Shown here: piece after piece, positions 53,103-62,436 of the stretch | Position numbering within the stretch: position 1 is the stretch's first letter | Layout of the letters: each line of letters opens with the position of its first letter | Assembly (NCBI RefSeq): GCF_007004735.1 | Contig: NZ_ML660182.1 | Location: forward strand, 366,130-430,129 | Reading direction: 5' to 3' | DNA from: Salinigranum halophilum | Lineage (GTDB): Archaea > Halobacteriota > Halobacteria > Halobacteriales > Haloferacaceae | Length of the DNA stretch: 64,000 bases | The notes under the pieces: model-generated | Told to the model about the DNA's origin: nothing | Databases searched by the model: none | Seen by the model: only the letters and a program-made list of their open reading frames with translations | Made by a program: the position numbers and the translations under genes

Positions 53103-53218
53103 GTCCGTTCAACGGCAAGTCGCTTATATATGAGTTTCTCTCTCGAACGAGCGTGTCAGCAGGCGACACACGGTGACGAAGCCGAAGCGTTTTGTCCCGA
53201 CCCCGGCGAGAAAAGGGC

Positions 53219-53701
53219 ATGACCGACGCGGACACGCGCGACCGCCGTCAACTCCGGACGGTCGCCGACTACCAGTTCGGCCGCGGCGCGGGGGCCGCGC
53301 TCTTTCCCGCGGAGGAGGACCTCCGCATCGACCGGACGTCGAGCGGACGGCCCAGTCAGGTCCACGCCGACGGCGGTCGAATCGTCACCTACGCCGTCGA
53401 TGGGCGATTCACGCTCGGCGTCGAGGGAGGACGGCGACTGCTCTCGGCGCTCGACGCACCCGCTTACCGCGTCGTCGTCGGCGACGAGTCCGAACCGTTC
53501 GTCCGCGACGGCAAGAACGCCTTCGCGAAGTTCGTCCGCGACGCCGACCCGGGAATCCGGCCCGGCGACGAGGTCGCCGTCGTCGACGAGACCGACGCCC
53601 TGCTCGCTGTCGGCCGCGCGGAGTTGTCGGCCGACGCGATGGCGGACTTCAACACCGGGATGGCGGTGAAGGTCCGCGCGGGCCACGCAGACCCGGCCTG
53701 A
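53219..53701 (+). CDS. PUA-domain protein, archaeosine-transglycosylase-like
   Basis: This is a 160-residue protein. Residues about 15-75 (TVADYQFGRGAGAALFPAEEDLRIDRTSSGRPSQVHADGGRIVTYAVDGRFTLG, given in order) resemble the domain preceding PUA in archaeal tRNA-guanine transglycosylase relatives. Residues 85-160 are a PUA domain (VVVGDESEPFVRDGKNAFAKFVRDADPGIRPGDEVAVVDE). A role in tRNA modification is likely. CGTTTTGTCC at 53189-53198 supports the start at 53219. Confidence 0.82.
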   Translation: MTDADTRDRRQLRTVADYQFGRGAGAALFPAEEDLRIDRTSSGRPSQVHADGGRIVTYAVDGRFTLGVEGGRRLLSALDAPAYRVVVGDESEPFVRDGKNAFAKFVRDADPGIRPGDEVAVVDETDALLAVGRAELSADAMADFNTGMAVKVRAGHADPA

Positions 53702-53861
53702 CCGAGACGTCCGACAGCGGTCGCGCCGTCCGAACGTTCTTAGCCGAGGCCGCGGCCACCCGTCCCCGTGACCCAGTAGGTGCAGTGACGGGACGTCCGC
53801 GAGTGTACGGCACGCCGTCCCGTCCGTCCCCCCGAGCGTGCCGTCTGTCCGCGACAGCCAG

Positions 53862-54881
53862 TCACAGGTACCGGGCCAGTCCGAGCGCTTCGACAAGGGG
53901 GACGCCCGCGACGAGCGAGCCGAGCAGGTAGCCACCGACGGCGCCGCCGTTGAGCAAGGGGAGCCCGGCGTGTGCCCGACCTTTCATGACCGCCCACATG
54001 AGGACGAAGAAGCCGAGGAACGTCCCGACCATCGCCGTCAGGGCCGGGAGGTTCAACGACGGGAGGGCGGAGAGGCCAAGCGACGCGGCCGGTGAGAAGA
54101 ACGCCCCGCTGGCGACCATCACCGTCGGCATGACGGCGTCACCCAGCCCGATGAAGAAGGCGTCGCGGACCGACTCTTCCTCCGTCTCCCGGTCGGTCGG
54201 CTCCGTCTCCCCGCGCTCACGCCCGTCGGCTTCGACGCCGCCACCGTCTGCCGTCGCCTCGGCTGCTTCGTCACCCTCGTGGACGTCGTTCGCGCCCGAG
54301 AAGTCGGTGTCGAGGAGCGAGTACGACAGCGTGGTCGGGATGACGAGCACGACGGGGATGCGCAGGTCCATCACCCCCTCGGCGAGTTCGAGCATGTGCT
54401 CGGTTCCGTAGACGGAGATGGCGTCGTAGACGGCGAGCACGGAGAGCAGAACGACCGCCGGCAGGACGCCGAAGCTGATGCCGAAGAGGGCAGCCGCACC
54501 CGCCCCCATCAGGACGCCGGCGGCGTCGATGACGTACCACTCGGGATGTGCCAGAAGTGCGACCGCCACCGCGGCCGCGAGGACGACGGGCACCAGTCCG
54601 GACAGGACGGCGCTGAAGACGTACCACGAGAGGAGCCCGGAGGTGAAGACGACGACGCCTCTCACCGCCCAGTCGAAGTCGTACTTGAACGCCGCGAGCA
54701 TCAACGCCGTGGCGACGAGGATCGCGCCGATGTACAGGAGGCTGTTCGTCGGGTCTGTCGGGTCTTCGACCTGCTGATACCCCTCCGCGTAGAAGGTGGG
54801 AACGAGCGCCAGCGCCCCCAACTGCACGAGGAGAAAGAGGAGGGCGGCGAAGGCAACCCCACCGTAGACGCGTGGTTTCAT
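53862..54881 (-). CDS. Presenilin/signal-peptide-peptidase-like intramembrane aspartyl protease
   Basis: This 339-residue protein has about nine TM segments. The two catalytic aspartates are in VYDAISVYG (D153) and FFIGLGDAV (D248). The third family motif is GLPLLNGG (about 307-314), in place of the usual PAL. A 45-residue acidic loop (about 196-240) separates the halves, as in other archaeal presenilin homologues. It follows gar1 by 71 nt on the same strand. Confidence 0.88.
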   Translation of the reverse strand: MKPRVYGGVAFAALLFLLVQLGALALVPTFYAEGYQQVEDPTDPTNSLLYIGAILVATALMLAAFKYDFDWAVRGVVVFTSGLLSWYVFSAVLSGLVPVVLAAAVAVALLAHPEWYVIDAAGVLMGAGAAALFGISFGVLPAVVLLSVLAVYDAISVYGTEHMLELAEGVMDLRIPVVLVIPTTLSYSLLDTDFSGANDVHEGDEAAEATADGGGVEADGRERGETEPTDRETEEESVRDAFFIGLGDAVMPTVMVASGAFFSPAASLGLSALPSLNLPALTAMVGTFLGFFVLMWAVMKGRAHAGLPLLNGGAVGGYLLGSLVAGVPLVEALGLARYL

Positions 54882-54952
54882 GCCCCGACGTTGCGAGGGG
54901 GAGGGCTTGGGCCTTTTCGTTGCGAGGGGCGCAACCGCGTGGGATGGAGCGG

Positions 54953-55183
54953 CTACCGCGCGTACAGCTTCGACCCGACGAGTGACGCCGGCGAAGCGCC
55001 ACCCGAGGGCGCGATGGCCACGTACGGCCCGTCGACCGGGCCGAAGACGTCGACGACGCGGCCGACCTTCGACAGGGAATCGTCGACGACGACGGTGCCG
55101 ATGTCCGGCGGGTCGTCGTCGAGGCGGACGATGGCGACGCCCTGGGCGGTTCGCGAGACGGTTCCGACGCGTTTCATCGGCAT
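54953..55183 (-). CDS. gar1: H/ACA RNA-protein component Gar1
   Basis: This 76-residue protein is a small beta-barrel partner of Cbf5 in H/ACA pseudouridylation complexes. The sequence MKRVGTVSRTAQGVAIVR begins the barrel and DDSLSKVGRVVDVFGPVDGPYVAI is the conserved Gar1 core. Either ATG at 55183 (MPMKRVG) or at 55177 (MKRVG) is possible. It lies 7 nt after srp19. Confidence 0.88.
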   Translation of the reverse strand: MPMKRVGTVSRTAQGVAIVRLDDDPPDIGTVVVDDSLSKVGRVVDVFGPVDGPYVAIAPSGGASPASLVGSKLYAR

Positions 55184-55190
55184 CGTGTGT

Positions 55191-55469
55191 TCAGTCCCGG
55201 AGGATGTTGACGTAGGCGGCGACGGCCTGGACGAGGTCGTTCTTCGAGGCGTCGTCGGCCCCCTGCACGAGTACTCTGCCGCGCTGTTCGTACTCCCGCG
55301 CGTAGGTCTTGTCGCGCTCGATGACCGCGTCGTATCCGACCTGCTGGACGGCCTTCGCGAGTTCGTCGACGGTCGGCTCTTCGACCGCCTGGTCCAGGGG
55401 GACCCGTCGTCCCTCCGACCGGGTCCGGGCGGCGTCGAAGTACGCGGGCCAGATGACGTTCTCGACCAT
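55191..55469 (-). CDS. srp19: Signal recognition particle 19 kDa protein
   Basis: This is a 92-residue SRP19 that binds the SRP RNA before SRP54 joins. It starts [24 protein letters not shown], the usual W-P-x-Y-x-D-x-x-x-x-R-x-E-G-R-R signature, and ends with [34 protein letters not shown] at 55491-55500 (minus strand) supports the start. Confidence 0.94.
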   Translation of the reverse strand: MVENVIWPAYFDAARTRSEGRRVPLDQAVEEPTVDELAKAVQQVGYDAVIERDKTYAREYEQRGRVLVQGADDASKNDLVQAVAAYVNILRD

Positions 55470-55623
55470 ACCCGAGTGAGAGAGACCCCGCCGTAATACG
55501 GTTGTGGTCCGGCCGTGCCGGCGAGAGACCGAGCCGCGACCGACGGCTGGGGGCCGAGAGGCGAGTCGAGACCGCGTGTACAACACGTATTTATGTATTG
55601 CAACTACGGTTGTGTTCACACCG

Positions 55624-56643
55624 ATGTCTCGCGACGTACGCGTTCGGGCAGTGGGCTGGTCGGCTGGTCTCGCAGCGGCGTGTGCCGTCGTGATGGTGCT
55701 CAGCGCCGGCATCGGCCCCATCCGCGTCCCCCCGACGACCGTCGCACAGGTCGTGCTGGACGCCCTCCCGGGGGTCGCCTTTGACGTCCCCCGGGAGGCG
55801 GCGATCATCGTCCAGCGGGTCCGGATGCCGCGAATCGCGCTCGCCGCCGTCGTCGGGTTCGCGCTCGCGACCGCCGGCGTGGTGATGCAGGGCTTTTTCA
55901 GGAACCCGATGGCGGACCCCTCCATCGTGGGCGTCTCCTCGGGGGCCGCCGTCGGCGCTGTCGCCTCGATTGCCCTCCCGGCGCTGCCGTTCGGGCTCGG
56001 CCTGCAAGCGGCGGCGTTCGTCGGTGCAATCGTCGCCGCCTTCGGCGTCTACCTCATCGCCACCGAGGGCGGTCGGACACCCGTCGCGACCCTCCTCCTC
56101 GCGGGCGTCGCCGTCCAGACGTTCCTCGGCGCGGTCATCTCCTTTCTGCTCTTGCAGTCGGGGCAGAGCCTCAACCGCGCGGTGTTCTGGCTCATGGGTC
56201 ACCTCCACGACGCCTCGTGGGGTGACGTCCGGACGACGCTCCTCGTTCTGCCGCCGACGTTCGTCATCCTCCTCGTGTACGCACAGGACCTCAACGTCCT
56301 CCTCCTCGGCGAGGACGACGCCCACTCGCTCGGTATCGAAGTGGAGCGGACGAAGCGTACCCTCCTGGCACTGGCGAGTCTCGTCACGGCCGCGGCCGTC
56401 GCCGTCTCCGGCGTCATCGGCTTCGTCGGCCTCGTCGTCCCGCACATGATGCGGCTCCTCGTCGGGCCCGACCACCGCGTCCTCCTCCCGGCGTCCGCGT
56501 TCGGCGGTGCCGCGTTCCTCGTCCTCACCGACACCGTCGCCCGCTCGGGGCCCGCAGAACTTCCTGTCGGTATCGTCACCGCCGCGGTCGGTGCCCCCTT
56601 CTTCATCTACCTGCTCCGGTCACGGGAGGTGCGGCGGCTATGA
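55624..56643 (+). CDS. btuC: FecCD/BtuC-type ABC transporter permease
   Basis: This 339-residue permease takes up cobalamin, haem or a siderophore. About ten TM segments include [37 protein letters not shown], the conserved family start. The coupling helix region [17 protein letters not shown] and [22 protein letters not shown] follow. GTATTTATG at 55587-55595 supports the start at 55624. GTGT-ACAC type repeats flank that box. No binding-protein gene is in the window. Confidence 0.9.
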   Translation: MSRDVRVRAVGWSAGLAAACAVVMVLSAGIGPIRVPPTTVAQVVLDALPGVAFDVPREAAIIVQRVRMPRIALAAVVGFALATAGVVMQGFFRNPMADPSIVGVSSGAAVGAVASIALPALPFGLGLQAAAFVGAIVAAFGVYLIATEGGRTPVATLLLAGVAVQTFLGAVISFLLLQSGQSLNRAVFWLMGHLHDASWGDVRTTLLVLPPTFVILLVYAQDLNVLLLGEDDAHSLGIEVERTKRTLLALASLVTAAAVAVSGVIGFVGLVVPHMMRLLVGPDHRVLLPASAFGGAAFLVLTDTVARSGPAELPVGIVTAAVGAPFFIYLLRSREVRRL

Positions 56644-57977
56644 TTTCCGTCGATGCCCTCGCCGTCGACCTCGGGGACGAACGGGTGCTCGACGGCGTCT
56701 CGCTCACCGTCAACGAGGGCGACTTCGTCGGGCTCATCGGCCCGAACGGGGCCGGCAAGACGACGCTCTTGCGGACGATGAACGGCGGACTCACGCCGCG
56801 GCAGGGGACCGTCGAGATCGACGGGAGGGACGTCCATCAGCTCTCCTCGCGGGGAGCGAGCCGGCTCGTCGCGACCGTCCCGCAGACGACACAGCTCTCG
56901 TTCGACTTCAGCGTCAGAGAAGCCGTCGAGATGGGTCGGACGCCACACCGGTCGCGCTTCGACACCTGGAGCGCCACGGACCGAGAGGCCGTCGACGCCG
57001 CGCTGGCACGGACCGCGGTCACCGACCTCGCGGACCGACCGGTGACGGACATCTCCGGCGGCGAACGGCAGCGCGTCCTCATCGCGCGAGCGCTCGCGCA
57101 GACCACCCCCGTGATGTTGCTCGACGAGCCGACGGCGAGTCTCGACATCAACCACCAGGTCCGGACGCTCGAACTCGTCCGCGACCTCGTCGAGGAGGGG
57201 AAGACCGCGCTCGCGGCCATCCACGACCTCAACCTCGCCGCTCACTACTGCGACCGGCTGGTGTTGCTGTCGGACTGCCGGGTGCTCGCCGCGGGGCGTC
57301 CCGCGGCCGTGTTGACCGAGCCCAACCTCCAGGCCGCGTTCGACACTAACGCCGTGGTCTCCCGACACCCCGTGACGGGCTCGGTCTACGTCACCGCGCT
57401 CCCCGACGTCGGCGTCACCCCCGGCGAGGACGTGGCGGGCCGAATCCACGTCGTCGGCGGCGGCGGGAGCGCGGCCCGCGTCCTCTACTTGCTCTCTGCG
57501 GCCGGCTACACCGTGTCGGCGGGCGCGCTCAACGAGGGTGACACCGACGCCGAGACGGCCAGACACCTCGGACTCGACCTCGTCACCGTTCCGCCGTACG
57601 CCGGCGTCGACGAGTCCACACGCGCGGCCGTCGAGTCGAAGGTCGCAGCCGCGGACGCCGTCGTCGTCACCGACATCGAGGTCGGGGAGGGGAACCTCCC
57701 GAACCTGGACGTGGCGGCGGCGGCCGACCACGTCGTCCTCGTCGAGGAACGCCCGTTCGAAGAACGCAACTTCGCGGGCGCGGCGGGGACGAACGCGTAC
57801 GAACGGCTCCGACGCGACGCGACGGTCGTCGACACCCGCGACGTGGTCGGCGCGGTACAGGCGGCGCTCGGCGAGGCTGACCCGGTCGACGGAGCCGAGA
57901 CGCCGGTCGATGGCGGAGCGAGCAGTCCGCGCCGCACGCCCTCGTTCCCTCACTCGCCGTCGTCGAACGAGTCGTAG
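56640..57977 (+). CDS. btuD: BtuD-like ABC transporter ATP-binding protein with an extra C-terminal domain
   Basis: This is a 445-residue ATPase. Residues 1-255 form the ABC domain: Walker [15 protein letters not shown]-loop [11 protein letters not shown], signature [15 protein letters not shown], Walker [13 protein letters not shown], switch [15 protein letters not shown] further about 190 residues (from about 260) form a Rossmann-like domain beginning [22 protein letters not shown]. This resembles a precorrin/cobalamin-related domain seen on some archaeal BtuD proteins. It overlaps btuC by 4 nt. Confidence 0.9.
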   Translation: MISVDALAVDLGDERVLDGVSLTVNEGDFVGLIGPNGAGKTTLLRTMNGGLTPRQGTVEIDGRDVHQLSSRGASRLVATVPQTTQLSFDFSVREAVEMGRTPHRSRFDTWSATDREAVDAALARTAVTDLADRPVTDISGGERQRVLIARALAQTTPVMLLDEPTASLDINHQVRTLELVRDLVEEGKTALAAIHDLNLAAHYCDRLVLLSDCRVLAAGRPAAVLTEPNLQAAFDTNAVVSRHPVTGSVYVTALPDVGVTPGEDVAGRIHVVGGGGSAARVLYLLSAAGYTVSAGALNEGDTDAETARHLGLDLVTVPPYAGVDESTRAAVESKVAAADAVVVTDIEVGEGNLPNLDVAAAADHVVLVEERPFEERNFAGAAGTNAYERLRRDATVVDTRDVVGAVQAALGEADPVDGAETPVDGGASSPRRTPSFPHSPSSNES

Positions 57978-58231
57978 ACTCGATCCCCGACCAGCGTCCC
58001 GACGACGCCGGGGAGGACGAGAAACGAGACGAGGAGCACGGTCACGAGCCCGAACCAGCGCGAGAACGGCTCCGTCGGCGGCCACAGGAGCGGGAGCAGG
58101 CCGGTCACGACGTCGCGGAAGACGACCAGCGAGCAGAGTGCCGCGACCGCCGTGCAGCCGAGGCGGACGGCGAGTCGCTCCCGGCAGGGGCCGGGCTGTG
58201 GCTGTGGAAACGGGTCGAACGAGTCGGTCAC
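57950..58231 (-). CDS. Small two-TM haloarchaeal protein
   Basis: This 93-residue protein has a proline-rich N-terminus (TDSFDPFPQPQPGP) and two TM segments (about 25-45 and 58-80). It ends [13 protein letters not shown]. Its 3' end overlaps btuD by 28 nt on the opposite strand. It is unrecognised beyond being a small conserved-looking membrane protein. Confidence 0.65.
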   Translation of the reverse strand: MTDSFDPFPQPQPGPCRERLAVRLGCTAVAALCSLVVFRDVVTGLLPLLWPPTEPFSRWFGLVTVLLVSFLVLPGVVGTLVGDRVYDSFDDGE

Positions 58232-58327
58232 AGCGTCCCTTCCGTCCCTGCCGGCTAAACGGCTCTGTTCGTCCCCGCCACCGCTGCGTTCATTACCGTG
58301 CGAATCATAATTCGTACGACATATTTC

Positions 58328-59488
58328 ATGAAACTCGCACTCATCGGGGTCGGCCAGGCCGGCGGCAAGGTGGTCGACGCCCTCATCCGATACGACCGGT
58401 CGGCCCGGGCGGACTTCGTCACCGCCGCCCTCGCCGTGAACACCGCGCGCGCGGACCTCGCGGGGCTGGAGCTCGTCCCGCCGGCAAAGCGTATCCTCGT
58501 CGGGCAGTCACGGGTCAAAGGCCACGGCGTCGGCGCGGACAACGAACTCGGCGCCGAGGTGATGGCCGAGGACGTCGGCGAAGTTCTCGCCGCCCTGGAC
58601 GACGTCGCGTCGCACGAGATCGACGCGTTCCTCGTCGTCGCCGGACTGGGCGGCGGGACCGGTTCGGGCGGCGCACCGGTCCTCGCCCACGAACTGAAGC
58701 GGCTCTACACCGAGCCGGTGTACGGGCTCGGACTGCTCCCCGGGCGCGACGAGGGCGGTATCTACACCCTCAACGCCGCGCGGTCGTTCCAGACCTTCGT
58801 TCGCGAGGTGGACAACCTCATCGTCTTCGACAACGACGCCTGGCGGCACACCGGCGAGTCGGTCAAGGCGGGCTTCGCCAGTCTCAACGAGGAACTCGCG
58901 CGACGGCTCGGCGTCATCTTCTCCGCGGGGGAGGTGACGGACGGACAGGTCGCCGAGAGCGTCGTCGACTCCTCGGAGGTCATCAACACGCTCGCCGGTG
59001 GCGGCGTCTCCACCGTCGGCTACGCGGCCGCGCAACGAGAGCGTCGGCGCGGCGGACTCCTCTCTCGGTTCCGGTCGGCTCCACCCGAGGTCGACGACGG
59101 TGGGGCGATGAACCGGGTGTCGAGTCTCGTCCGTCGGGCGACGCTCGGCCGACTCACCCTCCCCTGTGACGTCAACGGCACCGAACGCGCGCTGGTGGTG
59201 GTCAGCGGCCCGCCCGAGGCGCTCTCCCGACGCGGCATCGAGCGCGGGCGGAAGTGGCTCGAAGAGGAGACCGGGACGATGGAGATTCGCGGCGGCGACG
59301 CGCCCGTCGACTCTGACTTCGTCGCCGTCGCCGTGCTCCTCTCGGGCGTGACGTCGGTCCCGCGCATCAAGGAACTACAGGCGGTCGCCATCGAAGCCCA
59401 GCGCGAGGGCTTCGAACGCGACGCGGTGAGCGCCGACAACCTCGCGTCCCTGCTCGACACCGACGAGGAACTCGACGCGCTGTTCTGA
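58328..59488 (+). CDS. cetZ: CetZ, archaeal tubulin/FtsZ-family cytoskeletal GTPase
   Basis: This is a 386-residue tubulin-superfamily protein. The start MKLALIGVGQAGGKVVDALI, the GTP signature VAGLGGGTGSGGAP (residues 108-114 GGGTGSG), and NLIVFDNDAW match CetZ rather than FtsZ. The C-terminal domain runs to 386 without a long tail. CetZ proteins control cell shape and motility in haloarchaea. I start at 58328; an in-frame start at 58298 would add ten residues inside a CGAAT-ATTCG repeat that may be part of the promoter. Confidence 0.92.
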   Translation: MKLALIGVGQAGGKVVDALIRYDRSARADFVTAALAVNTARADLAGLELVPPAKRILVGQSRVKGHGVGADNELGAEVMAEDVGEVLAALDDVASHEIDAFLVVAGLGGGTGSGGAPVLAHELKRLYTEPVYGLGLLPGRDEGGIYTLNAARSFQTFVREVDNLIVFDNDAWRHTGESVKAGFASLNEELARRLGVIFSAGEVTDGQVAESVVDSSEVINTLAGGGVSTVGYAAAQRERRRGGLLSRFRSAPPEVDDGGAMNRVSSLVRRATLGRLTLPCDVNGTERALVVVSGPPEALSRRGIERGRKWLEEETGTMEIRGGDAPVDSDFVAVAVLLSGVTSVPRIKELQAVAIEAQREGFERDAVSADNLASLLDTDEELDALF

Positions 59489-59520
59489 CCACTTCCCCTG
59501 GTCCCGGACGCCGGCCACGG

Positions 59521-59564
59521 TTTAGGTCTCCCAAAACTTATCGGGGAAATGATAATACTTATCG
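59521..59564 (+). promoter_or_regulatory. Candidate metal-responsive operator of the ZIP gene
   Basis: The direct repeat ACTTATCG occurs at 59536-59543 and 59557-59564, exactly 21 bp apart. GATAA-TAC-TTATC (59551-59563) is an inverted repeat over the TATA-like AATACTTA (59554-59561). TTAGG-TCTC-CCAAA (59522-59535) is one base from the TTAGG-N4-CCTAA motif near 27.46 kb. Confidence 0.5.
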
Positions 59565-59588
59565 ACGTCCTGGTGGTACCGTCGACCG

Positions 59589-60431
59589 ATGGTCGAACTC
59601 GCGAACCTCACGTTCGTCTTTCTCGCGGGACTCGTCACCGCTCTCGCGACGGGAATCGGCGCGTTCCCGTTCTTCTTCGTCGACGACGTCGGCGACCGCT
59701 GGAACGTGGCGCTGTGGGGTCTCGCCTCCGGCATTATGGTCTCGGCATCGGTGTTCGGGCTCGTCCTCGAGGCGTTCGGGTCGTCCGTGACGCTCTCGCT
59801 CGCGGGGTTCTCTGTCGGGAGGGTACCCCCTCGTCTCGTCGGCCTCCTCGTGGCGGGCTTGCTGACGGGTATCGTCCTCGTCGTCGCGGCACATCGCGTC
59901 ATCGACGATTACGAAGTGTCGCCGAAGAGATACGAAGAGGCGGACTTCAAGAAGCTCCTACTCATCCTCGGCATTCTCACCGTCCACTCGTTCCCCGAGG
60001 GGGTCGCCGTCGGCGTCGCGTTCGCGGACCTCGGCTTCTCCGGGCCGACCCTGTTCGGGTTCGTCGTTCCGGTGTTAGGGGTCTTCATGACCGTCGCCAT
60101 CTCCATTCACAACGTCCCCGAGGGCCTCGCCATCTCCATCCCGCTGCGGGCGATGGGCGTCTCCGAGTGGCGGATGGTCTGGTGGGCCGTCTTCTCCTCA
60201 CTGCCGCAGCCGGTCGGCGCGGTCATCGCCTTCTACTTCGTCCGCATCGCCCGCGAGTTCCTCCCGTTCGGTTTCGGCTTCGCCGCGGGCGCGATGATCT
60301 ACCTCGTCCTCACCGAGTTCATCCCCGAGGCGCTCGAACTCGGCCAGGGTCTACCAGGGGGCGGCAAGCGGGAACTCCTCGCGGGGCTCACCGCCGGCTT
60401 CGCGGTGATGGTGCCGCTGGCGTTCGTCTGA
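59589..60431 (+). CDS. ZIP family divalent metal transporter
   Basis: This is a 280-residue ZIP importer with eight predicted TM segments. Metal-path motifs are HSFPEGVAVG (about residues 134-143) and HNVPEGLAISIPL (about 176-188), typical of zinc-type ZIPs. LTEFIPEALELG follows near the end. AATACTTA at 59554-59561 gives a leader of at most a few bases. It is a single gene, followed by a convergent dioxygenase. Confidence 0.92.
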   Translation: MVELANLTFVFLAGLVTALATGIGAFPFFFVDDVGDRWNVALWGLASGIMVSASVFGLVLEAFGSSVTLSLAGFSVGRVPPRLVGLLVAGLLTGIVLVVAAHRVIDDYEVSPKRYEEADFKKLLLILGILTVHSFPEGVAVGVAFADLGFSGPTLFGFVVPVLGVFMTVAISIHNVPEGLAISIPLRAMGVSEWRMVWWAVFSSLPQPVGAVIAFYFVRIAREFLPFGFGFAAGAMIYLVLTEFIPEALELGQGLPGGGKRELLAGLTAGFAVMVPLAFV

Positions 60432-60503
60432 CGCCGGCCCTCGTCGGGGCGCTCGCTCGTTCGCGCCTCGGTGGCCACCAGTGAGAGCGGACGGGAGCGG
60501 TTC

Positions 60504-61493
60504 TCAGTCGTCGGCTTCGACCGGTCGCGCCCGCGGAACCGTCACGTCCGCCAGTCCGGCCTCTATCTGGTCACGGCGGGAGTCGAACTGCCCGGGGAGG
60601 ACGAGGCGCTCGCCGAGTTCGTCGAGCGGTTCGTCGCTGTCGTACCCCGGGTCGCTCGTGGCGAGTTCGAAGAGCACGCCGCCGAACTCACGGAAGTACA
60701 CCGAACGGAACCAGTGACGGTTGATCTGCGACGTGGGATTCAGCCCCTTCGAGCGCACCGCGGCACGCATCGCCTCCTGGTCCGCGTCGGTCGGCGTCTG
60801 GAAGGCGACGTGGTGGACCGTCCCGTGACCCTGTCGCCCGCCCTGGATGGTGGGGAGGACGTCGACGTATCTGCCGACCGAACCGCTCGCGGCGAAGCGC
60901 GTCCGCTCGTCGCCGGGGGTGTCGCCCTGTGTCTGTTCGGTGCCGACCTCCTCGAACCCCATCGTGCGCAGCAGGTCCATCGTGGGCTCGGGGTCGGCCT
61001 CCCACAGCGTCACCGAGTGGAAGCCGCGAATCGCCGCGTCCTCCGGGACGAACTCGGTCCACGGGACGGTCGGGTCGTCCGCGGGTATCTCGACCGCGAC
61101 CAGTTCGACGGGGAGGCCGTCCGGGTCGCGGAACGGGAGGACGGTCTCGCCGAACCGCTCGACGCGCTCGTCGTAGTCGACGCCGTACTCGTCGAACCGG
61201 TCCTCCCAGTAGTCGAGACTCCCCTCCGGGACTCGGAACGCCGTCCGGGAGACCTGTCCGGAGCCGACCTTTCCCTGCGGGAGGTCCTCCCACGGGAAGA
61301 AGGTCATGCTCGTCCCGGGCGTGCCCTCGGCGTCGGCGAAGAAGAAGTGGTGGGTGCCGGGGTCGTCCTGGTTGATGGAGCGTTTGACGAGGCGGAGTCC
61401 CAGCGTCTCGACCCAGAAGTCGAGGTTCCGCTGGGGGTCGCCCGCGATACACGTGACGTGGTGGATGCCGGGTGTCGGGGTGGGTTCGGGCAT
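60504..61493 (-). CDS. VOC-superfamily ring-cleaving dioxygenase-like protein
   Basis: This 329-residue protein has two glyoxalase/dioxygenase modules. The first opens GIHHVTCIAGDPQRNLDFWVETLGLRLVKRSINQDDPGTHHFFFADA, the second FHSVTLWEADPEPTMDLLRTMGFEEV. Metal ligands would be H11 or H12, a later His (VHHVAFQTPTD) and a Glu (GGVLFELATSDPG). It resembles PhnO/MhqO-type hydroquinone dioxygenases in architecture. The substrate is unknown. No clear TATA is seen upstream. Confidence 0.85.
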   Translation of the reverse strand: MPEPTPTPGIHHVTCIAGDPQRNLDFWVETLGLRLVKRSINQDDPGTHHFFFADAEGTPGTSMTFFPWEDLPQGKVGSGQVSRTAFRVPEGSLDYWEDRFDEYGVDYDERVERFGETVLPFRDPDGLPVELVAVEIPADDPTVPWTEFVPEDAAIRGFHSVTLWEADPEPTMDLLRTMGFEEVGTEQTQGDTPGDERTRFAASGSVGRYVDVLPTIQGGRQGHGTVHHVAFQTPTDADQEAMRAAVRSKGLNPTSQINRHWFRSVYFREFGGVLFELATSDPGYDSDEPLDELGERLVLPGQFDSRRDQIEAGLADVTVPRARPVEADD

Positions 61494-61637
61494 GCTCTCC
61501 GGTAGGGACTGGAAGGACTTGAGTTCGCGCTGACGTGAGTGTTACCGGGTCACGACGGGGATATCGGCCTCCTGGCAGACCGAACGAGGCGCGCCGTGGT
61601 GTCGGTTGTCCGAAAGGTTGTCGTGTGTCGAGCGACT

Positions 61638-61817
61638 ATGTGTCTGTGTACCATGTGTCACCACATCGACGTTCGTCGGTGGGACGAGCGAACGGACGAC
61701 AGCGCGACCGACCGAGAAGCGGAGGACGCCGAGCGGGACGACGAGATGCCGGAGTTCCTCGACGAGGAACGGGCGACCGAGGTCGACCTGCTGACCGACG
61801 GCGGCGACGAGGAGTGA
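61638..61817 (+). CDS. Small acidic protein with a Cys/His N-terminus
   Basis: This 59-residue ORF begins MCLCTMCHHIDVRRWDERTD, with C-x-C-x-x-C-H-H spacing that could bind a metal. It continues as an acidic, probably unstructured chain (DEMPEFLDEERATEVDLLTDGGDEE). The ATG at 61653 is an alternative start. No strong promoter motif is visible, so it is less certain. Confidence 0.45.
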   Translation: MCLCTMCHHIDVRRWDERTDDSATDREAEDAERDDEMPEFLDEERATEVDLLTDGGDEE

Positions 61818-62000
61818 CGCGCTGCTGACGGGTCGTTCGACCTCGTACACGTCGCTTCTTTCAGTGTGATTTGCGCCCCGAAGAGGAGTCGCTCGGCAAC
61901 CTCGTGAGACCGGCCCGCTCGGATGTGACTACGACGCGGCGCGGTACCTGAATGCCGGCCTCGTGTGCGCCGGACAGTCGGGGCTTCGCCGTCGGTGCGG

Positions 62001-62008
62001 GAAAAAAC
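62001..62008 (-). terminator. Poly-T tract after the gene at 62014
   Basis: On the minus strand a CGTTTTTTC run falls within 15 nt after the TAG/TGA end of the 94-residue gene, fitting an archaeal T-tract terminator. Confidence 0.5.
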
Positions 62009-62013
62009 GGAAC

Positions 62014-62298
62014 TTAGTGTGAGTGACCCATCGCGTCGGCGAGCGAGACGCCGAAGCGCTCCTCGAAGATGTTCTCCATCTCGTCGTTCAGTTCCTCGAG
62101 GTCGCCGGGGACTTCGCCCTCGGCGTGGTGGACGACGACGTGTGCCTGCTGTGCGAACGCCTGGACGACGATGTCGCCGACGACGTCCGTCGGTTCCTCG
62201 CCTTGCTCGGCGAAGATGTCGACGAGGCCGCTCGGGAGCTGAATCTCTTCGACGTCGCCGTCGGGTCCTTCGATGGTGTACGTCTCGGTTTCGACCAT
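62014..62298 (-). CDS. Small conserved acidic haloarchaeal protein
   Basis: This is a 94-residue protein. It begins MVETETYTIEGPDGDVEEIQLPSGLVDIFAEQGEEPTDVVGDIVVQAFAQQAHVVVHHAEG and ends NIFEERFGVSLADAMGHSH. It is a soluble alpha/beta domain of a haloarchaeal DUF type. Several histidines (HHAEG, GHSH) may bind metal. CCTTTAGTGG at 62317-62326 (minus strand) is in the TATA position. Confidence 0.78.
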   Translation of the reverse strand: MVETETYTIEGPDGDVEEIQLPSGLVDIFAEQGEEPTDVVGDIVVQAFAQQAHVVVHHAEGEVPGDLEELNDEMENIFEERFGVSLADAMGHSH

Positions 62299-62436
62299 AC
62301 CCCCTCTGGGAGGTCACCACTAAAGGGTCTGTGGGAATCGGACGCCGTGAGCGTGAGGCGACCCGCCCGAGTCGAACGCTCACGGCGGTCCGCGCACGCC
62401 GTTCGCGGCACGGCAGCGAAGGGCCAGCGGCGCAGT

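Noticed and set aside
55577-55621. GTGT-ACAC repeats around the btuC TATA box as an operator
   Set aside because: The arms are only four bases, so chance is a sufficient explanation; noted only in the gene entry.
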